Assembly: GCA_013398015.1 (NCBI GenBank)
Contig: VZRR01012417.1
Coordinates: 186,001-250,000 of the forward strand
Source of the DNA: Oreocharis arfaki
Taxonomy: Eukaryota > Chordata > Aves > Passeriformes > Paramythiidae
Direction of reading: 5' to 3'
Length of the DNA stretch: 64,000 nucleotides
In this document: positions 50,201 through 61,882 of the stretch, in pieces
How the letters are laid out: each line of letters begins with the position of its first letter
How positions within the stretch are numbered: position 1 is the first letter of the stretch
Notes under the pieces: generated by a model
The model's database searches: none
What the model saw: the letters and a program-made list of their open reading frames with translations, nothing else
What the model was told of the DNA's origin: nothing
Made by a program: the position numbers and the translations under genes

Positions 50201-52034
50201 AAAGAGAGTGGAAATGCTTTTAAAGGTCTGTGTGTCTTTTCTATATTTGCAGTGCAGACCTCAATACTTTCAGTCAGATGTTGATGAAAACAGCAGCTGG
50301 AATTGGGAGCTTTCTTCTCTAACACCACCACCACCCCCATCCCATTTTCTGTAGAGCAGGAAGGGCTGTAATCTTGACATGAAAAAGCAGAGTATCACTA
50401 AATTGCTCAGTAGTCCCAATTTTATGAGTTACAAAAGCCTCTTAGTCTGATTGCCTTTCTTTCTTGTCTGTCAGCTGCTGTCAGACAAATCCTGTCCTCC
50501 TGGAAATGGAGAGTACAGTGGGGATGGAAGTCTGAAATATCACTGGATATTACTCTTGTGAGAGCTGTCTGACTGCCAGAATATTTTTGTGAGGCTTTTT
50601 GCTTGTGTTTTTTTTTCTTTTTTTTCTCTTAAAATATGCATAACACAGTATCCTTAGACATCTTCAGTAAATTAACTTTGTCTGCTTTTGCATGTCTGAA
50701 TAATCACTATTTTGCAAAGATTTTGGTATGGTGTACTTTGTAATTCAAGAGCTAACTGCTTAATATGCCATGTAGGTTTCCTCATCCTTCTCTGAAAAGG
50801 GAGAGAATGAATGGACTGTAATTTAAATTGCCCAGCTCCTTCATTAGTTTGCATGATTCATTTGTTCATTGTAGTAATTACTCTTACTAAATGCATGTAG
50901 GAGTGTGTTTTCTGGCTGGTCAGGACAATTTCCTGAGGGCTGTTGAATTATTGGGAAATGCTTTGTGGTAATAACCTGTTCTGTGTCTTACTTTGCACTT
51001 AACACAAGTAGATTTTTTTTTTTATTTAAATTTCTAAAAGCAAAGTTACAGCAGTGGAGGGGTCAAACCATGAAATGTCTTTTTTTTCTCAGCAGGAAGG
51101 TATTTGTGAGAAGAGTTGGTGTTGCTTGACCTTCATTGCAGGTTCTGTAATTTGCACGTTACTGCACTGACTGCAGTGGAAGTTGTCATAATGTCCAGGG
51201 AAACCAACCTTCTCTTGCTGTCAAGCCTCATTCACCCAATCTCCTAGCAGTGTTTGGGTGCAGAAAGTTTTCTCTGGGTTTTTTCATCCTGTCTCTATCC
51301 TTATTCAGGCTTTAAATATGTTCCCATAGGAAACAGAGATTCCATCCTCTTCAACCAGATTACCACTCTTCGTGGCAACATCAGCCAGTTTCGATAACTG
51401 ACTGATCTTACAGATAATTGGTGTCGTTCTGACCATTTTTTCATATAATCACTGTATTTTAAAAGACATGCTTAGGGCCCACAGAATTTCCATTCTGTTG
51501 TGTGTGTTCCCCAAGATGCATGTTTTTGTGTTGTGAGGCTGCATGTCTATTCCTTCTGTTTCAAGTGTGATAGAGCATAATTACTCAAAATTAACTCAGT
51601 AGGGACTTGGGTATTACAGGTTGTTGTGAGATAGCTTTACTCTCATTATGCAGGTGATGGGGAGAATGCTGTACCTGTGGCTCTCCTGTTCTAAGTGCAT
51701 GAATTACCACCAGAAATTGCTATTCTGAGACTGTTCAACAGGGTGCTCTAGTTGGGTTTGGTACCTGTTACAGGCCTACTGGTTGACTTCCAAGCTTTAA
51801 ATGGTTAAAAAAGTATTGAAAAAATATTGACAGTTTTGAATTGCTTCCCTTTATTTGAACCTCACTTGAGTTCTGTTGGGATTAACTTTCTCTTTTGGTG
51901 GCGCATAACTTGCTGTACTATTTACTTCTTTTTCAGCTCCTGATTTGGGGTGGGACTTCCCTGCTTTTTCTGTTTTGTCAGTATGAGAGAAAAGGTATAA
52001 AATATGGCTTAGTGGAGCGGGAACTTAAGTAAAG

Positions 52035-52265
52035 AGCATAAGAAATGTTCTGCTGTGTTGGACCAGCTGACTCAGGGCTGTGTTTCTGACTCCAGAAACC
52101 GCAGGTGCTGTTTGGAGATTGAGAGATCACATACTCGGCCACTCTCAGTAGTCTACTCTCAGCATAAGTACCCCCATTGTGCAGAACTATTTAGTATTGG
52201 AACCTGTCCAGAGCTTTTTCTTATCTGGGTCTGCTGATTGTTTTACCCTGGAAGTTCATGGTTGC
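52035..52265 (-). mobile_element. Possible ancient CR1-like LINE fragment, antisense
   Basis: The segment opens with 'gagcataagaaatgttctgctgtgttggaccagctgactcagggc', which resembles the antisense 3' terminus of old sauropsid CR1 families (acataagaa...gctgggtcagacca...). The body after about 52090 matches only loosely ('cccattgtgcagaac', 'ggaacctgtcca'). It would be much older than the other CR1 copies here. The call rests on memory of the consensus, and the right edge is uncertain. Confidence 0.45.
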
Positions 52266-54501
52266 TACTCTCATGTGCAGTGACAGCAATCTTGCACTGT
52301 TTCTGGCAGTATTTGTCCTAGTTACGCAGGACTTCAGTGAATATCAGTTCTTTCTCCTTATGAAGTTACCTTGATGATTTTGAAAAACCTTCATAATTTT
52401 TACACCCCTGCCTACTCCTCTTCCAGCTTTCTTAGTCTCTTCTTTAAATAAAGCTATGAGAATGTGGGTCCTTACCTCAGCTCATTTACTTTGTTATTGT
52501 CAGCAGTCTCATCCTGTAAGCTTGATCTAGTTTTGGCCTCTTCTCCCTCTTTTCCAACACTTCTGTAAGCAGCTATTGCTAAGTTCTGAACACTGTTCCT
52601 TTCTCTAAAACGTTCCAAAAATGCCCATCCTGTTAACATGAGATAGCTCTTTTGGCATGACTGGAACAATTTTATGAGTCTGACTGTATTTCTGTTTAGC
52701 ATACTCTGACAAAATGATTTATTCTCTGTGCCTGCTGCATCATTGCCTTTATGTTGAATTTTCTGTCTGGCTTTTGGTGCATTCTCAGTCAACTTCATAA
52801 AGATTCTCCCCCTACCTCACATCCTCCCCACAGTTGCTTTTCAGGTCTTACCGTTTTCCAATAACCTGGTGTTTTTTCCTGATACCTCTTCTGTGTCACA
52901 GAACGTGGTTGTTACACCACCTCTTAATCTGTATCTCGGGCATATGTTTTTATTCTATCAAGGATTATCTTTTTGTGGTTTGGTGACATTTGGTCAGTTG
53001 GTTTTCTCTTAAGCAGAATTCTGCTGTGCTCCCTATCTAGCCCTCTTACTTATTTATGCTTCCTAATATAATCTGTGGTTTTTAGTATAAAGTGTCAATT
53101 CTGAAGTCACTATGAAAGCAAGTGTTATAATTACAAGTCCAGTGTGACATTTTTAAAGACATTCTTCTTAGATTTCCCTTGTTTCAGGAAGCACTTATCA
53201 TTCCTAAATGTGTACTTTATTTAAGGTAAGAGTGCATGAAAGCAGTAAGTGTTCATCAGTTTTCTGGGTTTGTTCTTTGGAGAAAGTACTGAAGGCCAGT
53301 GCCTAGTAGATTTTTTTAGGGATGTTTTTTTGTTTTGCATTTTTGTTTTCCTGTTGTGGTACAATGAATAGCGCAGGAAGGCTAAAAAGCTACATTTGAC
53401 TATTGATGCATTTAAATATACGAAAATAACTTTTATTCCATAATTTAGCTCTGCAACATGTGAAGTTCAGCTTTACCTTTCCCCCTCAATGTATGCGTGT
53501 GTGTCCATCATGAAGCAACACATTTTTCATTTAAAGTAATCATCTGTAGAGAGCAAGCTACATAAGATTTAATTCTTAGGTTTTCCTTGTGATGCTGTGA
53601 AAGCTTTGTTGACAGCCCTTGTTTAGTGGCTGGCACATTTTGTAGCTGGGCTGAACAACAAGCAAAAGCAGGACAATTGCTTTTCAGGGTTTTCTTACTC
53701 AGTGATTTATCAATGGGTTTTTGAGACATTTGCAGTCTCTCTTGGCAGCTGGAAGATCCTAATGGTTAATGAATGTGTTTATTCTTACTGCTGCTGAACA
53801 GTGCATTGCCAGCATGCCTTTGGTACATTAATAGCTTTTGTTCTTATTCTAAAATAGTAGCCGTGGTGGCAAAGTTTCCTTTTATTTTCTGTTTAATGTA
53901 AAAATCATGTGTATGGGTGCCTTTATCTACAGGGAGAAACATTTCCATACTTTCATTTAAAGTAAAGTTCCTTTAAATTTATGGCATAATGTACTGTAGG
54001 GTCCTACCAGTTTAATGGACTCTCATCACCAAATCTGTCTCAGCTTTTATACCCAGCAGGAATGTGTATGTAGGATGGAACCAGAGCAGGGACACTTCAA
54101 CTTGGTAAACAGTGACATTCCTCACATTGGAAGTGGTTTCATCTTTGTTAGCTTTGACATTCCCAAATTTATCCTAGTCTTTAGTGGTGTGTTTGGCCAA
54201 GCCAAAAAGAGGTTGTTGTGGAATCTTTTGTTTTCCTGTGGAAGACTGGATTTTGTGCATATTTTTCCGTGTTCAGAGGCAGAAGGGCTACTGCTTAAAC
54301 AGCTTTGGTTAAAGGTGTGTCAGGGCTTGCAATTTCAAGTCATGTCATGCCATGCCAGTCAAGTTACAGAAGCTGTTTGAGGAGCCTGAGTTTTAGAGGT
54401 ATGAGACAGCTTTCAGGCTGAAGGGCTTTCCTTCCAGCAGGTTGGCTTTGCAGCCAGCAGTGAGACTTCAAATGTGTAAGGATGCTAAGGTTATCTTTCC
54501 C

Positions 54502-54514
54502 TTTTTTTTTTTTT
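54502..54514. repeat. Poly(T) run with AG (acceptor-like)
   Basis: A run of 13 T is followed by CAGGAGC, giving an acceptor-like string. No donor-bounded open exon follows convincingly, so I list it only as low-complexity sequence. Confidence 0.6.
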
Positions 54515-55750
54515 CAGGAGCAATTTTTTTTGCCCTATAATGTAACCACTTGCTTTACATTGAAACACATGTTCTGAGTTCAGTGGTATTATTTGTAAGA
54601 CTTCAGTACAGTTAGACACATTCTGGGCATCTGAGAACTGAGATTGAATAGGAATATCGTAAGTTCTGGGGTTTTGTCTATTGCTCTGTACATATGCCTG
54701 TAATTGTTAAATAATGCTTGAGAAATACATGTAATTATAGACCTCAGTCAATACTTAATGACTGTGTCTATGTGGGCCTATAGAACTCAAATAATGAATG
54801 ACTACAGGCCATGTTTTCCTCTTCAGTAGCACAGGTAGCAGCCTAATTGTGTGGTAGAATTTCTTCCCTCTGCTTTTCGTTTTTATGTGGATCTGGTCAC
54901 AATGATAATGACGAGTTCATTCCATCACTGTCTAAATGGACAGAAAGCATGGGGAACATGAGGCTGTTGGGCTGTTCCAAGCAGCCAGGAAATACCTGCT
55001 GGAAAAACATCTAGAGAAAGACCATCCTTCTTGCTTCTGTCATTGGAATATGGTTAGGCTTGTTGGTCTGCTGAAAAAAGAGAATGCTAATGTAGTCGTG
55101 GCCTCTTGGCTGCTTGTTGAACTAGATAGGTGACTAATCTCAGTGTCACATGGAGTAAAATCAGCAGTCAAAATGGTCTGATGTTTGGCATGGAATATCC
55201 TCAACTTGATGAACTTCGATTTCTTGTGTTACATGTGGCTGGACTTCAGCCTCCATGCTGTAGCCCTTTTCTGCAGAGAACCTTACTTTTTAACTAGTAT
55301 GGAGCCAGCACTGGAATTGATCCTTGGCAGGTATTGTGTGCTTTTTATTTTTTGGAATTGTTATTTATTGACTGTCCTTTCTCAAAGATTTAAAATGGAG
55401 AAACTTAAAAAAAAACTCTGAGAGAGCTAAGTGTCAAGGGTAAGTGTAATATGTGTATGGGAAACAGGACAGGACTGAAAACCAAAGAGAGAGGAGTATG
55501 TGGTCCCATGAAGTAAAGTAGTAGATTTCTTTATTCTTCCAGCTTTTTTCAGAGAGTTTCCTTGTTTCTTTTGTCTCTTTTTGTTACTGTGGTTATCTGC
55601 TTCTCTTTCCTCAGCTGCCTCAAGAGGTAGTGACAAGTTATGATGTTTTAGTTCTGTTGCAAGAAATGAAAGATTTGCCTGACAGTGGCTACTGAGGCAT
55701 TTTTGGTTTGCTTTTGGGGTTTTGTTCTTTTGTTTTGCTTTGGGTGTTCT

Positions 55751-55767
55751 TTGCTTGCTTGCTTGCT
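55751..55767. repeat. (TTGC)4 microsatellite
   Basis: Four tandem TTGC units plus one T, inside a wider G/T-rich stretch (55700-55780). Confidence 0.75.
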
Positions 55768-58240
55768 TTGTTTGTGTTTAAGAAGGAGAGGGTATTTAGA
55801 CTGCCCATCTCTGGCTGTGGGCTGAGCATCAGCTGCTGGGGTTTGATGGGGTGGAGTTTCCTGGAAGATGCTCAGGGTGGGCATGTGATACAGCCTGATG
55901 ACCAAAGCTTATGTTTTGAAAGTTGCCAAGCAGCCCAGCACTTCTGTAAGGTCACACCCAGAGTGAAGCTGTTTTGCTGCACACACCATTTCTGTCCAGC
56001 GATTGTTTCCTTTCCTTTTGCTCAGAGGAGGCACTTCGGGATAGCACGGCTGCTTTGTGCTGTTTGCAAGGTGTTGGCTTCCATCAGGACCTCAACCCAG
56101 GGGCTCTGTGCTCTGGGAATGATACTGTCTCTGGGCAGTTTTCTTGTGGTCGTTCTTGTCATGACTTGTGTGTTCTGGCATGCCCCTTCTTGAGCAGAGC
56201 CCTGACCCTAGCATGGTTCCTGGCAGGGCTGAGTTTATGAGCCATTGTTTTTTCCACTTACAGCAATGGGCTGAAAGCGGGAAACTGGCTGGCAAAATGT
56301 CCCATGGGGTTTGGGTGTTGGGTACTACGGCAGTTCTGCCGGCAGGTGGCAGTTTGTACTGCCGGCAGGTTCTGTGGAGACCTGGAGTCCTTTTAACCTT
56401 GGGAGGGGAGCTCTGCTCCTAAGCAAGTCTTTAAAACCATGACGATCAGGAATGGTTTGAACCAGAATGCAGACAGGCAGAAACTGTATCTTTTATGTTC
56501 CTGATGAGGACTGTACTGATAAGCTGTTTGCATTCTGTTTGTAAAGGCTCCTGCAGATACCAGGCTCTGAGATTTGTAGAGTTCATTTTCTCTGTGTGTT
56601 TTCTGTATGTTTTGGGGTGTCCTTTGTTTGTTGGCCACCACCCTCCCCATGCTGTTGTCCCTTCTCTTTGTTCTAGGTTCATTCTCAGAATTCATAATTT
56701 GTTCTAATGTGAAGTTGATGCTGAAACTGAGTAAATGCTCCTTCTTTATCAGTCAAGCTAGGTTTTTCTTTTCTGCAATGAAATCCATCTATAGCCATAA
56801 ACAGATGAAATCCAAAGGCCCAATAGGGAATAGAGCTTGACAGATGAGCTGCTTTTAGTTGACCATGTTGATAGGAATGAGATTTTCAAAGATGTCTACC
56901 TGTGGTTAGGGTTGAACTTCGCTGGAGTTGGAGTTAGTTTGGCTGAGGCTGAATTGCTGGTTCGTGAGGTGCTGGCATGGTTCCACCCCTCCAAGTAACA
57001 CTGACAGCTCAATATGCATGTAACTCTCTATGGGAAGTCACCTAATGTATTGCACGGCTGTGTGAGTGCAGGATAAAAAGGACACTGGGTGACAGTACCC
57101 CACGCGATGCTTTGTGATCCCTGTGTCTTGTGCAGAGGGGGGAAGGCATTCCTTGAGGAGCTGTGCTGTCTCCATACAGTCAGGTCCAATTGTTTTAGAC
57201 TTCTCACTCCATTTTCTGTATGATCAACCCCTTGCTCACTTTTCAGCAGAGGAAAGATTAAGTGTGCATCTGAAAATAACCAAGTGTATTCTTATCTTCA
57301 CATGTACATGGTTGTCCTGCAAATTACTTCTTTCTCTACATGTGAAAAATTAAAAAAAAAAAGAGTGGGGGAGGGAAGAAACCATCCTCCCACCCTCAGT
57401 TCAGTCTCCACAGTGAAGAGTTAGTTTACTATATTGAGAGCATTTGTATGGATAGAGATGTGCCTAGAAGAAAAGGGAACTGATGAAATAGTCAAAGGTA
57501 CCTAGATCAGCAAGCATAATAAAAATTTCTCTAAGGAAATATAAGCAAGCCAGAACAACCAGTGAAACTTGAGTGGCTGTCTTAAGTTGAGAGGCATGGG
57601 GTAGAGAGGTTTAATATGTCCAGAAAAGGAGAAATACACCAGCCAGTCAAATGCCAATTTATGAAAAGAAACGAAACAAGCTAGTAGGTAATCCATTTGT
57701 AGCTACCCAAGGGATACTGAAGTGGGAAGAAATATGCAGAAGAGAGCTCAGCTGGAGTATTCTGCCTGTTTTTTGCATCTTCTTTATGGAAATAGAAGGT
57801 TAGAAATTTTAACAAGAAATTAATCAGGACATAAGTCTTTGAAAACATTTGTTTTAATCTCATTTAGAAAACAGCATGAGGAGGAATGTTGTCAAAAATT
57901 ACTGCAAAGCAGACTGAGCACCTTCTTCATTTCATGAGGAACAGGGCAGGGAGAAATGCATATTTGCAACAAAACAAGTGAGGTGGGGTGTTCATGCATT
58001 TAAGCTAAGAAGAAACTAAAGCAGTGGAACATGTTACTTGCAAAAATGATATGAAAAAGAGTTAAATTTATTTATTTTTTAATATTTAATTATTTCTATG
58101 AAGTGCTGAAAGCTATAGAGTTGCAAGAGCATAATCAGAATCTGGAACGATCCATGCTTTACCAAGAATAATGAGTTCATAATTCATTAGTTATTTGAGT
58201 TGGTTTCAATCCGCCTGTAGAAATTTGTTTGCCAAATGTG

Positions 58241-58265
58241 TCCAGAAAACTGAAAGTTTTCTGGA
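58241..58265. repeat. Perfect hairpin, 10-bp stem
   Basis: Arms TCCAGAAAAC (58241-58250) and GTTTTCTGGA (58256-58265) pair perfectly around the 5-nt loop TGAAA. It has no wider pairing and no known role. Confidence 0.7.
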
Positions 58266-58876
58266 AAATTGCTTAGATTACAAAACCCAGAATCCATAAC
58301 AGCAGCTCAGTGGGATATGGTTCAGCTACATTTTGTTGTATCATTTTTAAATTAATGATCAGTTAATTGTTTTAAGTGTAAGGTGTTATATTTTTCTCAA
58401 TAAAATGAAGGTACCACCTAGGACAAGAGGAAGTGCTTTTATATCTGTTGGTTATCAGTTAACTTAATCATAAATCACAATCACAGATGATGTCTTGGCT
58501 GGTTTTAGTAGAGAAGTTACTTAATTGTTTATCTTTGCAGTTCTAATCAGAAATAATAAAAAACCTCTGTGGAAACACAATCAGGGTCTTCTAAAAAATT
58601 TACCTGGTGTTTGGGGATGGGGGATGGTATTAGTCTGCATATCTTCTCATAACAAAAGTGTGCATCTCAGAAAAGAGAGGGGAAGAAAAGTGAAGGGGAA
58701 GAGATTGTGTAACTGTAGCACTGAGAATATTGCTGTGATTTAAATGGTGAACTAATGTTTAGTCATGGACAAGTGTAATCATGGTGTCCTGTTTTTCTAA
58801 ATAGGCAATTACGTCAGAGCCTGTTCGTATTTCCTGATGGTATACAGATTTTATAATTGCATTAGAAGTCAATGAC

Positions 58877-58898
58877 AATAGCATCATAATAGCATCAT
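58877..58898. repeat. Tandem duplication, 11-bp unit x2
   Basis: AATAGCATCAT is repeated twice without mismatch, a simple slippage duplication in intron 2. Confidence 0.75.
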
Positions 58899-59495
58899 AA
58901 AAAGTTGCCTTTCCAATTACTCATTAATATCTTTTCCAGTTACTAGGCCTTCTGAATTGCCTAGAAATGCTCAGGATTTTTTATATGGTAGAGTATAAAA
59001 ATTTTGGTTGACTTGTATTCCATGATAATTCTTTCTTTACTGTCTGGCCTTCACATTCTAGTGGATTTCTTTTCCACAATAAAACTGTATGGTTTTGGGG
59101 TTTTTTTTGTGTGTGCATGTATGAGGGTTTTTTTTTTCCTCCTTGTGTTTTATTGGTCACTTCCTTTGCATTCATTCTTCTCTATTTTTTGGGATAAAAC
59201 AAGGCAGTTTACTTATCTGTACAACTGAAACTTTCTTGTCTCATCTATAAAGTCTGTTTCTTTTGGAATCCTAATAAAAAAGAGAAAGACACTAAAGGTT
59301 TGAATTTTTCAAGATTTTTATTTCTTTGTTCCTAAGACTACCATCTCAAGTTGTGTAGATTCTTGCTTTTTTCTGAAGAGAAGAACTAACATTTTGGCCA
59401 GAAAAACTCCCCCAAAACAACCCCAATGAAAAACATCAACTCCATATTCTTGAGATGGAGGGCACTTAGGTAATCTGAAGATAGATGTATAGAAG

Positions 59496-59534
59496 AAAAA
59501 CCTTTTATGTGTACATGTACACAGAAAGGTTTTT
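59496..59534. repeat. Compound inverted repeat (18 bp per arm)
   Basis: An inner perfect 16-nt palindrome, TGTGTACATGTACACA (59508-59523), is flanked by outer complementary arms AAAAACCTTT (59496-59505) and AAAGGTTTTT (59525-59534). Between inner and outer stems one side has TA (59506-59507) and the other G (59524). Eighteen base pairs per arm with no central loop would favour a cruciform rather than a hairpin RNA. It could be the core of a small palindromic element or a chance structure. Confidence 0.7.
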
Positions 59535-60203
59535 GAATGTCTAGTAGATGTCAGCAGGTGTTTTTTAGAAGATCAGCTGGCTCTTCTGCACTCAGATGTT
59601 TGCAGGCACTGAGATGATGCCGTCAGCAATTAAAAAGGTAGCCAGGGAAAAAGAAAGTTTGCAGTTACAGGCTGGCTCTCATCTTTCAGAGCGTGGGCAA
59701 CAGATCCTGTTTCTCTGTGTAAGCCAGTAGTCCCTCTGAGAGGGGGTCAAGGACCTCTTAAAATGTTGTGTGTAGGCTGATTCTCACATTACACAGAGGT
59801 CCATAAAAGCAGCATTGCTGCACATGTGGACATCTAACTGCAGTGGGGGTTGGAGGACACTCACATATGTACAACAGCTAGCAGGGCAATCTGGATGAAA
59901 GCAGAGAATACCTCCTGATAGGTAATAGCAGACTCCTTGTACCATAAAGTACAATACAAGTTTCCCAAGTGGATTATAGTTCTAATCATCAGAATTTTGT
60001 AAAGTATGTAGGCAGGAGATTGACAGTATGAGTTCATCTTGGTATTCTCTGTTGTGTGATAGAATGTTCTTGCAATTTTTAGTGCTTGGGATGCTTTTGA
60101 CAATGTAATTTCTGGATTAGAAAGATAAAAACCAGGTAATTAATGATGTATAGAAAAGTATGCGTTACTTCCCCATTCTCTCCTTCGTCCCTTGCTTTGA
60201 CAG

Positions 60204-60257
60204 AGGTGAGTTCCACTAAGTTACAGTGGAACTGCAGGTCTACATCAATCCTGCAAG
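60204..60257 (+). other. TRAK1: Candidate 54-nt TRAK1 cassette exon (unconfirmed)
   Basis: An exon-like segment lies 1.6 kb before exon 3. Its acceptor has a long pyrimidine tract (ccccattctctccttcgtcccttgctttgacag ending at 60203), and its donor is near consensus (CTGCAAG then gtaagt at 60258). The length is 54 nt. Placed between exons 2 and 3 it starts and ends in phase 1: the exon 2 G plus AG gives GAG (Glu), then 17 open codons reading VSSTKLQWNCRSTSILQ, then a final G that restores GAT with exon 3. Inclusion would therefore insert 18 residues just before DVCN without changing frame. This fits all splicing rules, but no family knowledge supports it, and a chance pseudo-exon is possible. 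Confidence 0.3.
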
Positions 60258-60984
60258 GTAAGTTCCTCTTAGAAAAATTGGTTCCTTTGTCAGGAAGCAG
60301 CAAGAGCAGGGCTGCCTTACAGGCAGCTGACAGGATGGGAAGGGCACAATCCTTGTTGGCACAGCCCAGTCCCTTTGTTCCCAAGCAGAGCAAAGGTGCT
60401 GGCAGCAGTGGTTCAAATTGACTCTGTAGGGGTCGATATCCGATGAACGCCAGCAATCCAGGAAGCCTGGACAAGGAGTCTGTGTCGGCAAGGAACAGAA
60501 CTGAGCACAGGCCTGCCTACAGTACTGCACAGGGCAGGATAAGGGGCTGGGGTGTACGTGGGGCTCCTGGCAGAGGGTGCTGGCTGGGGACCATGGTGGG
60601 CGTGGTCATGGCAGTAAAGGTACATAGGACTCAGCGCCTTGACAGTCTTGGCTGTTTACTCTGGAGTGAGTCTCAGCAAGAGTTGCAAGAGCTATGACAT
60701 TGGTTTAAGAGGGAGCTCTGGTGCACTGCTCTTCCAAAAAAGGCATAGATAGCTCTTGCTTACTTTGTGTTGGGGGTAGGGGTTGTGCTAAATGGTGGTG
60801 TTTTCTCTTTGTACTGGTGTGGAAGTGGAAAATGTGCAGATTTATGCACTAAGTATTTACTGAAAACATACCACAGGTTGTGCAGTTTCTTAATAAATAT
60901 TTAGCATGACATTGTATTTATTTGTATATAATTAAACTTATATATTTAGTTTTTGGTATTGACACACTCTGAAAGAAATTCTTC

Positions 60985-61290
60985 ATTATAATATAGGTTG
61001 GAAGGTACTGCTGAAGGTAATGTGTTCTGACTTCTAGTAAAAGCAGGCCTTTTAGAGTAAGTGCTCATGGCATTGTTTACTCGACTTCTAGCCTCCCTGT
61101 GCCCGTGTTTGACCATCCTCACTGTAAAAAAGTTTCTACTTTGAATTGGGACTTCTTGTGTTAGAACTTCCCAGCTACCTCCTGGCCTAAATTTAAAGCT
61201 CTAATTTTAATTGTAACATTTTTTCAGTTGTTGTTGGCTGTCCGTATCCATTTTTAGAACTGTGTGCAAACTTGATACATTTGTGAACGT
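60985..61290 (-). mobile_element. Decayed CR1 3' fragment, antisense
   Basis: Landmarks of an antisense CR1 tail remain in order but strongly diverged: 'aatataggttggaaggtactgctgaagg' (60992-61018), then the block where CR1 has the paired 'cccctgccaggg...' now 'tctagtaaaagcaggcc' (61033-61050), 'tgaccatcctcactgtaaaaaagtttct' (61111-61138, compare accaccctcactgtaaagaatttctt) and 'aaatttaaagctctaattttaattg' (61188-61212). It lies about 600 bases before exon 3. Confidence 0.7.
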
Positions 61291-61882
61291 GAGGGGCTGC
61301 AGCACAGAATGCAGGTTGAATAGTGTTAAAAGGTGCCCTGGAAGTTCCTGTAATCATCTTTACCAGTGTGTCTTAGGTGTGAACTGTGACACTGTTTGAT
61401 ATTGCAATCCTGGATTTCTTTTCTTGAGAAAAATCTGCCAGCAGCAAAGCCAAAAAAAATACAGTGGTACTAAGTTGGGGTCAAAGACCAAGTTAAGGAG
61501 ATATGTAAGGCTTGCAAGCTAAAAATGATCTGTGAAGTAGAAAATCAAAAATGTACATTCGTCTGTGCACTAATCCTTTCTTCATATTCTGGTTGTAACT
61601 GGCTCTCTATTCCCCACCCTATCCCACTTACTCTTCAATAAATGTCCCTGCTTCTAGAGGTTAGTCTTTTTGTCACTAAGAGAGCATGCCCTTGTATTGT
61701 CTACTAGTAAATACCATATTTTAGGATAATTTGGGCCAGGCTTATCTTCTAAACTTATTTGTATTGAGCTGTTCTTTACATGCAGCAAAATCTTGCTGGT
61801 ATCAAAACAAACTGAAGTCTTTCAAGATTGTCTGTATAGTACTCAAGGTAATTAACAGAGACTGTTCTCTTTCCCTTAACAG

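Larger units (their letters stand above)
47282..61882 (+). other. TRAK1: TRAK1 intron 2 (about 14.6 kb)
   Basis: Lies between the donor gtaagc of exon 2 and the acceptor ctctttcccttaacag of exon 3. Contents: a probable old antisense CR1 fragment near 52035-52265, T runs (51009-51021, 54502-54514), (TTGC)4 at 55751-55767, inverted repeats at 58241-58265 and 59496-59534, an 11-bp tandem duplication at 58877-58898, a GC-richer patch at 60180-60700 that includes a candidate cassette exon, and a decayed CR1 at about 60985-61290. Elsewhere I see nothing recognisable. Confidence 0.8.

Noticed and set aside
55708..56193. A 161-codon plus-strand frame rich in hydrophobic residues
   Set aside because: Its N-terminal part comes from T/G-rich low-complexity sequence, which encodes Phe/Leu/Val by composition. 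There is no domain, and overlapping frames are equally open.
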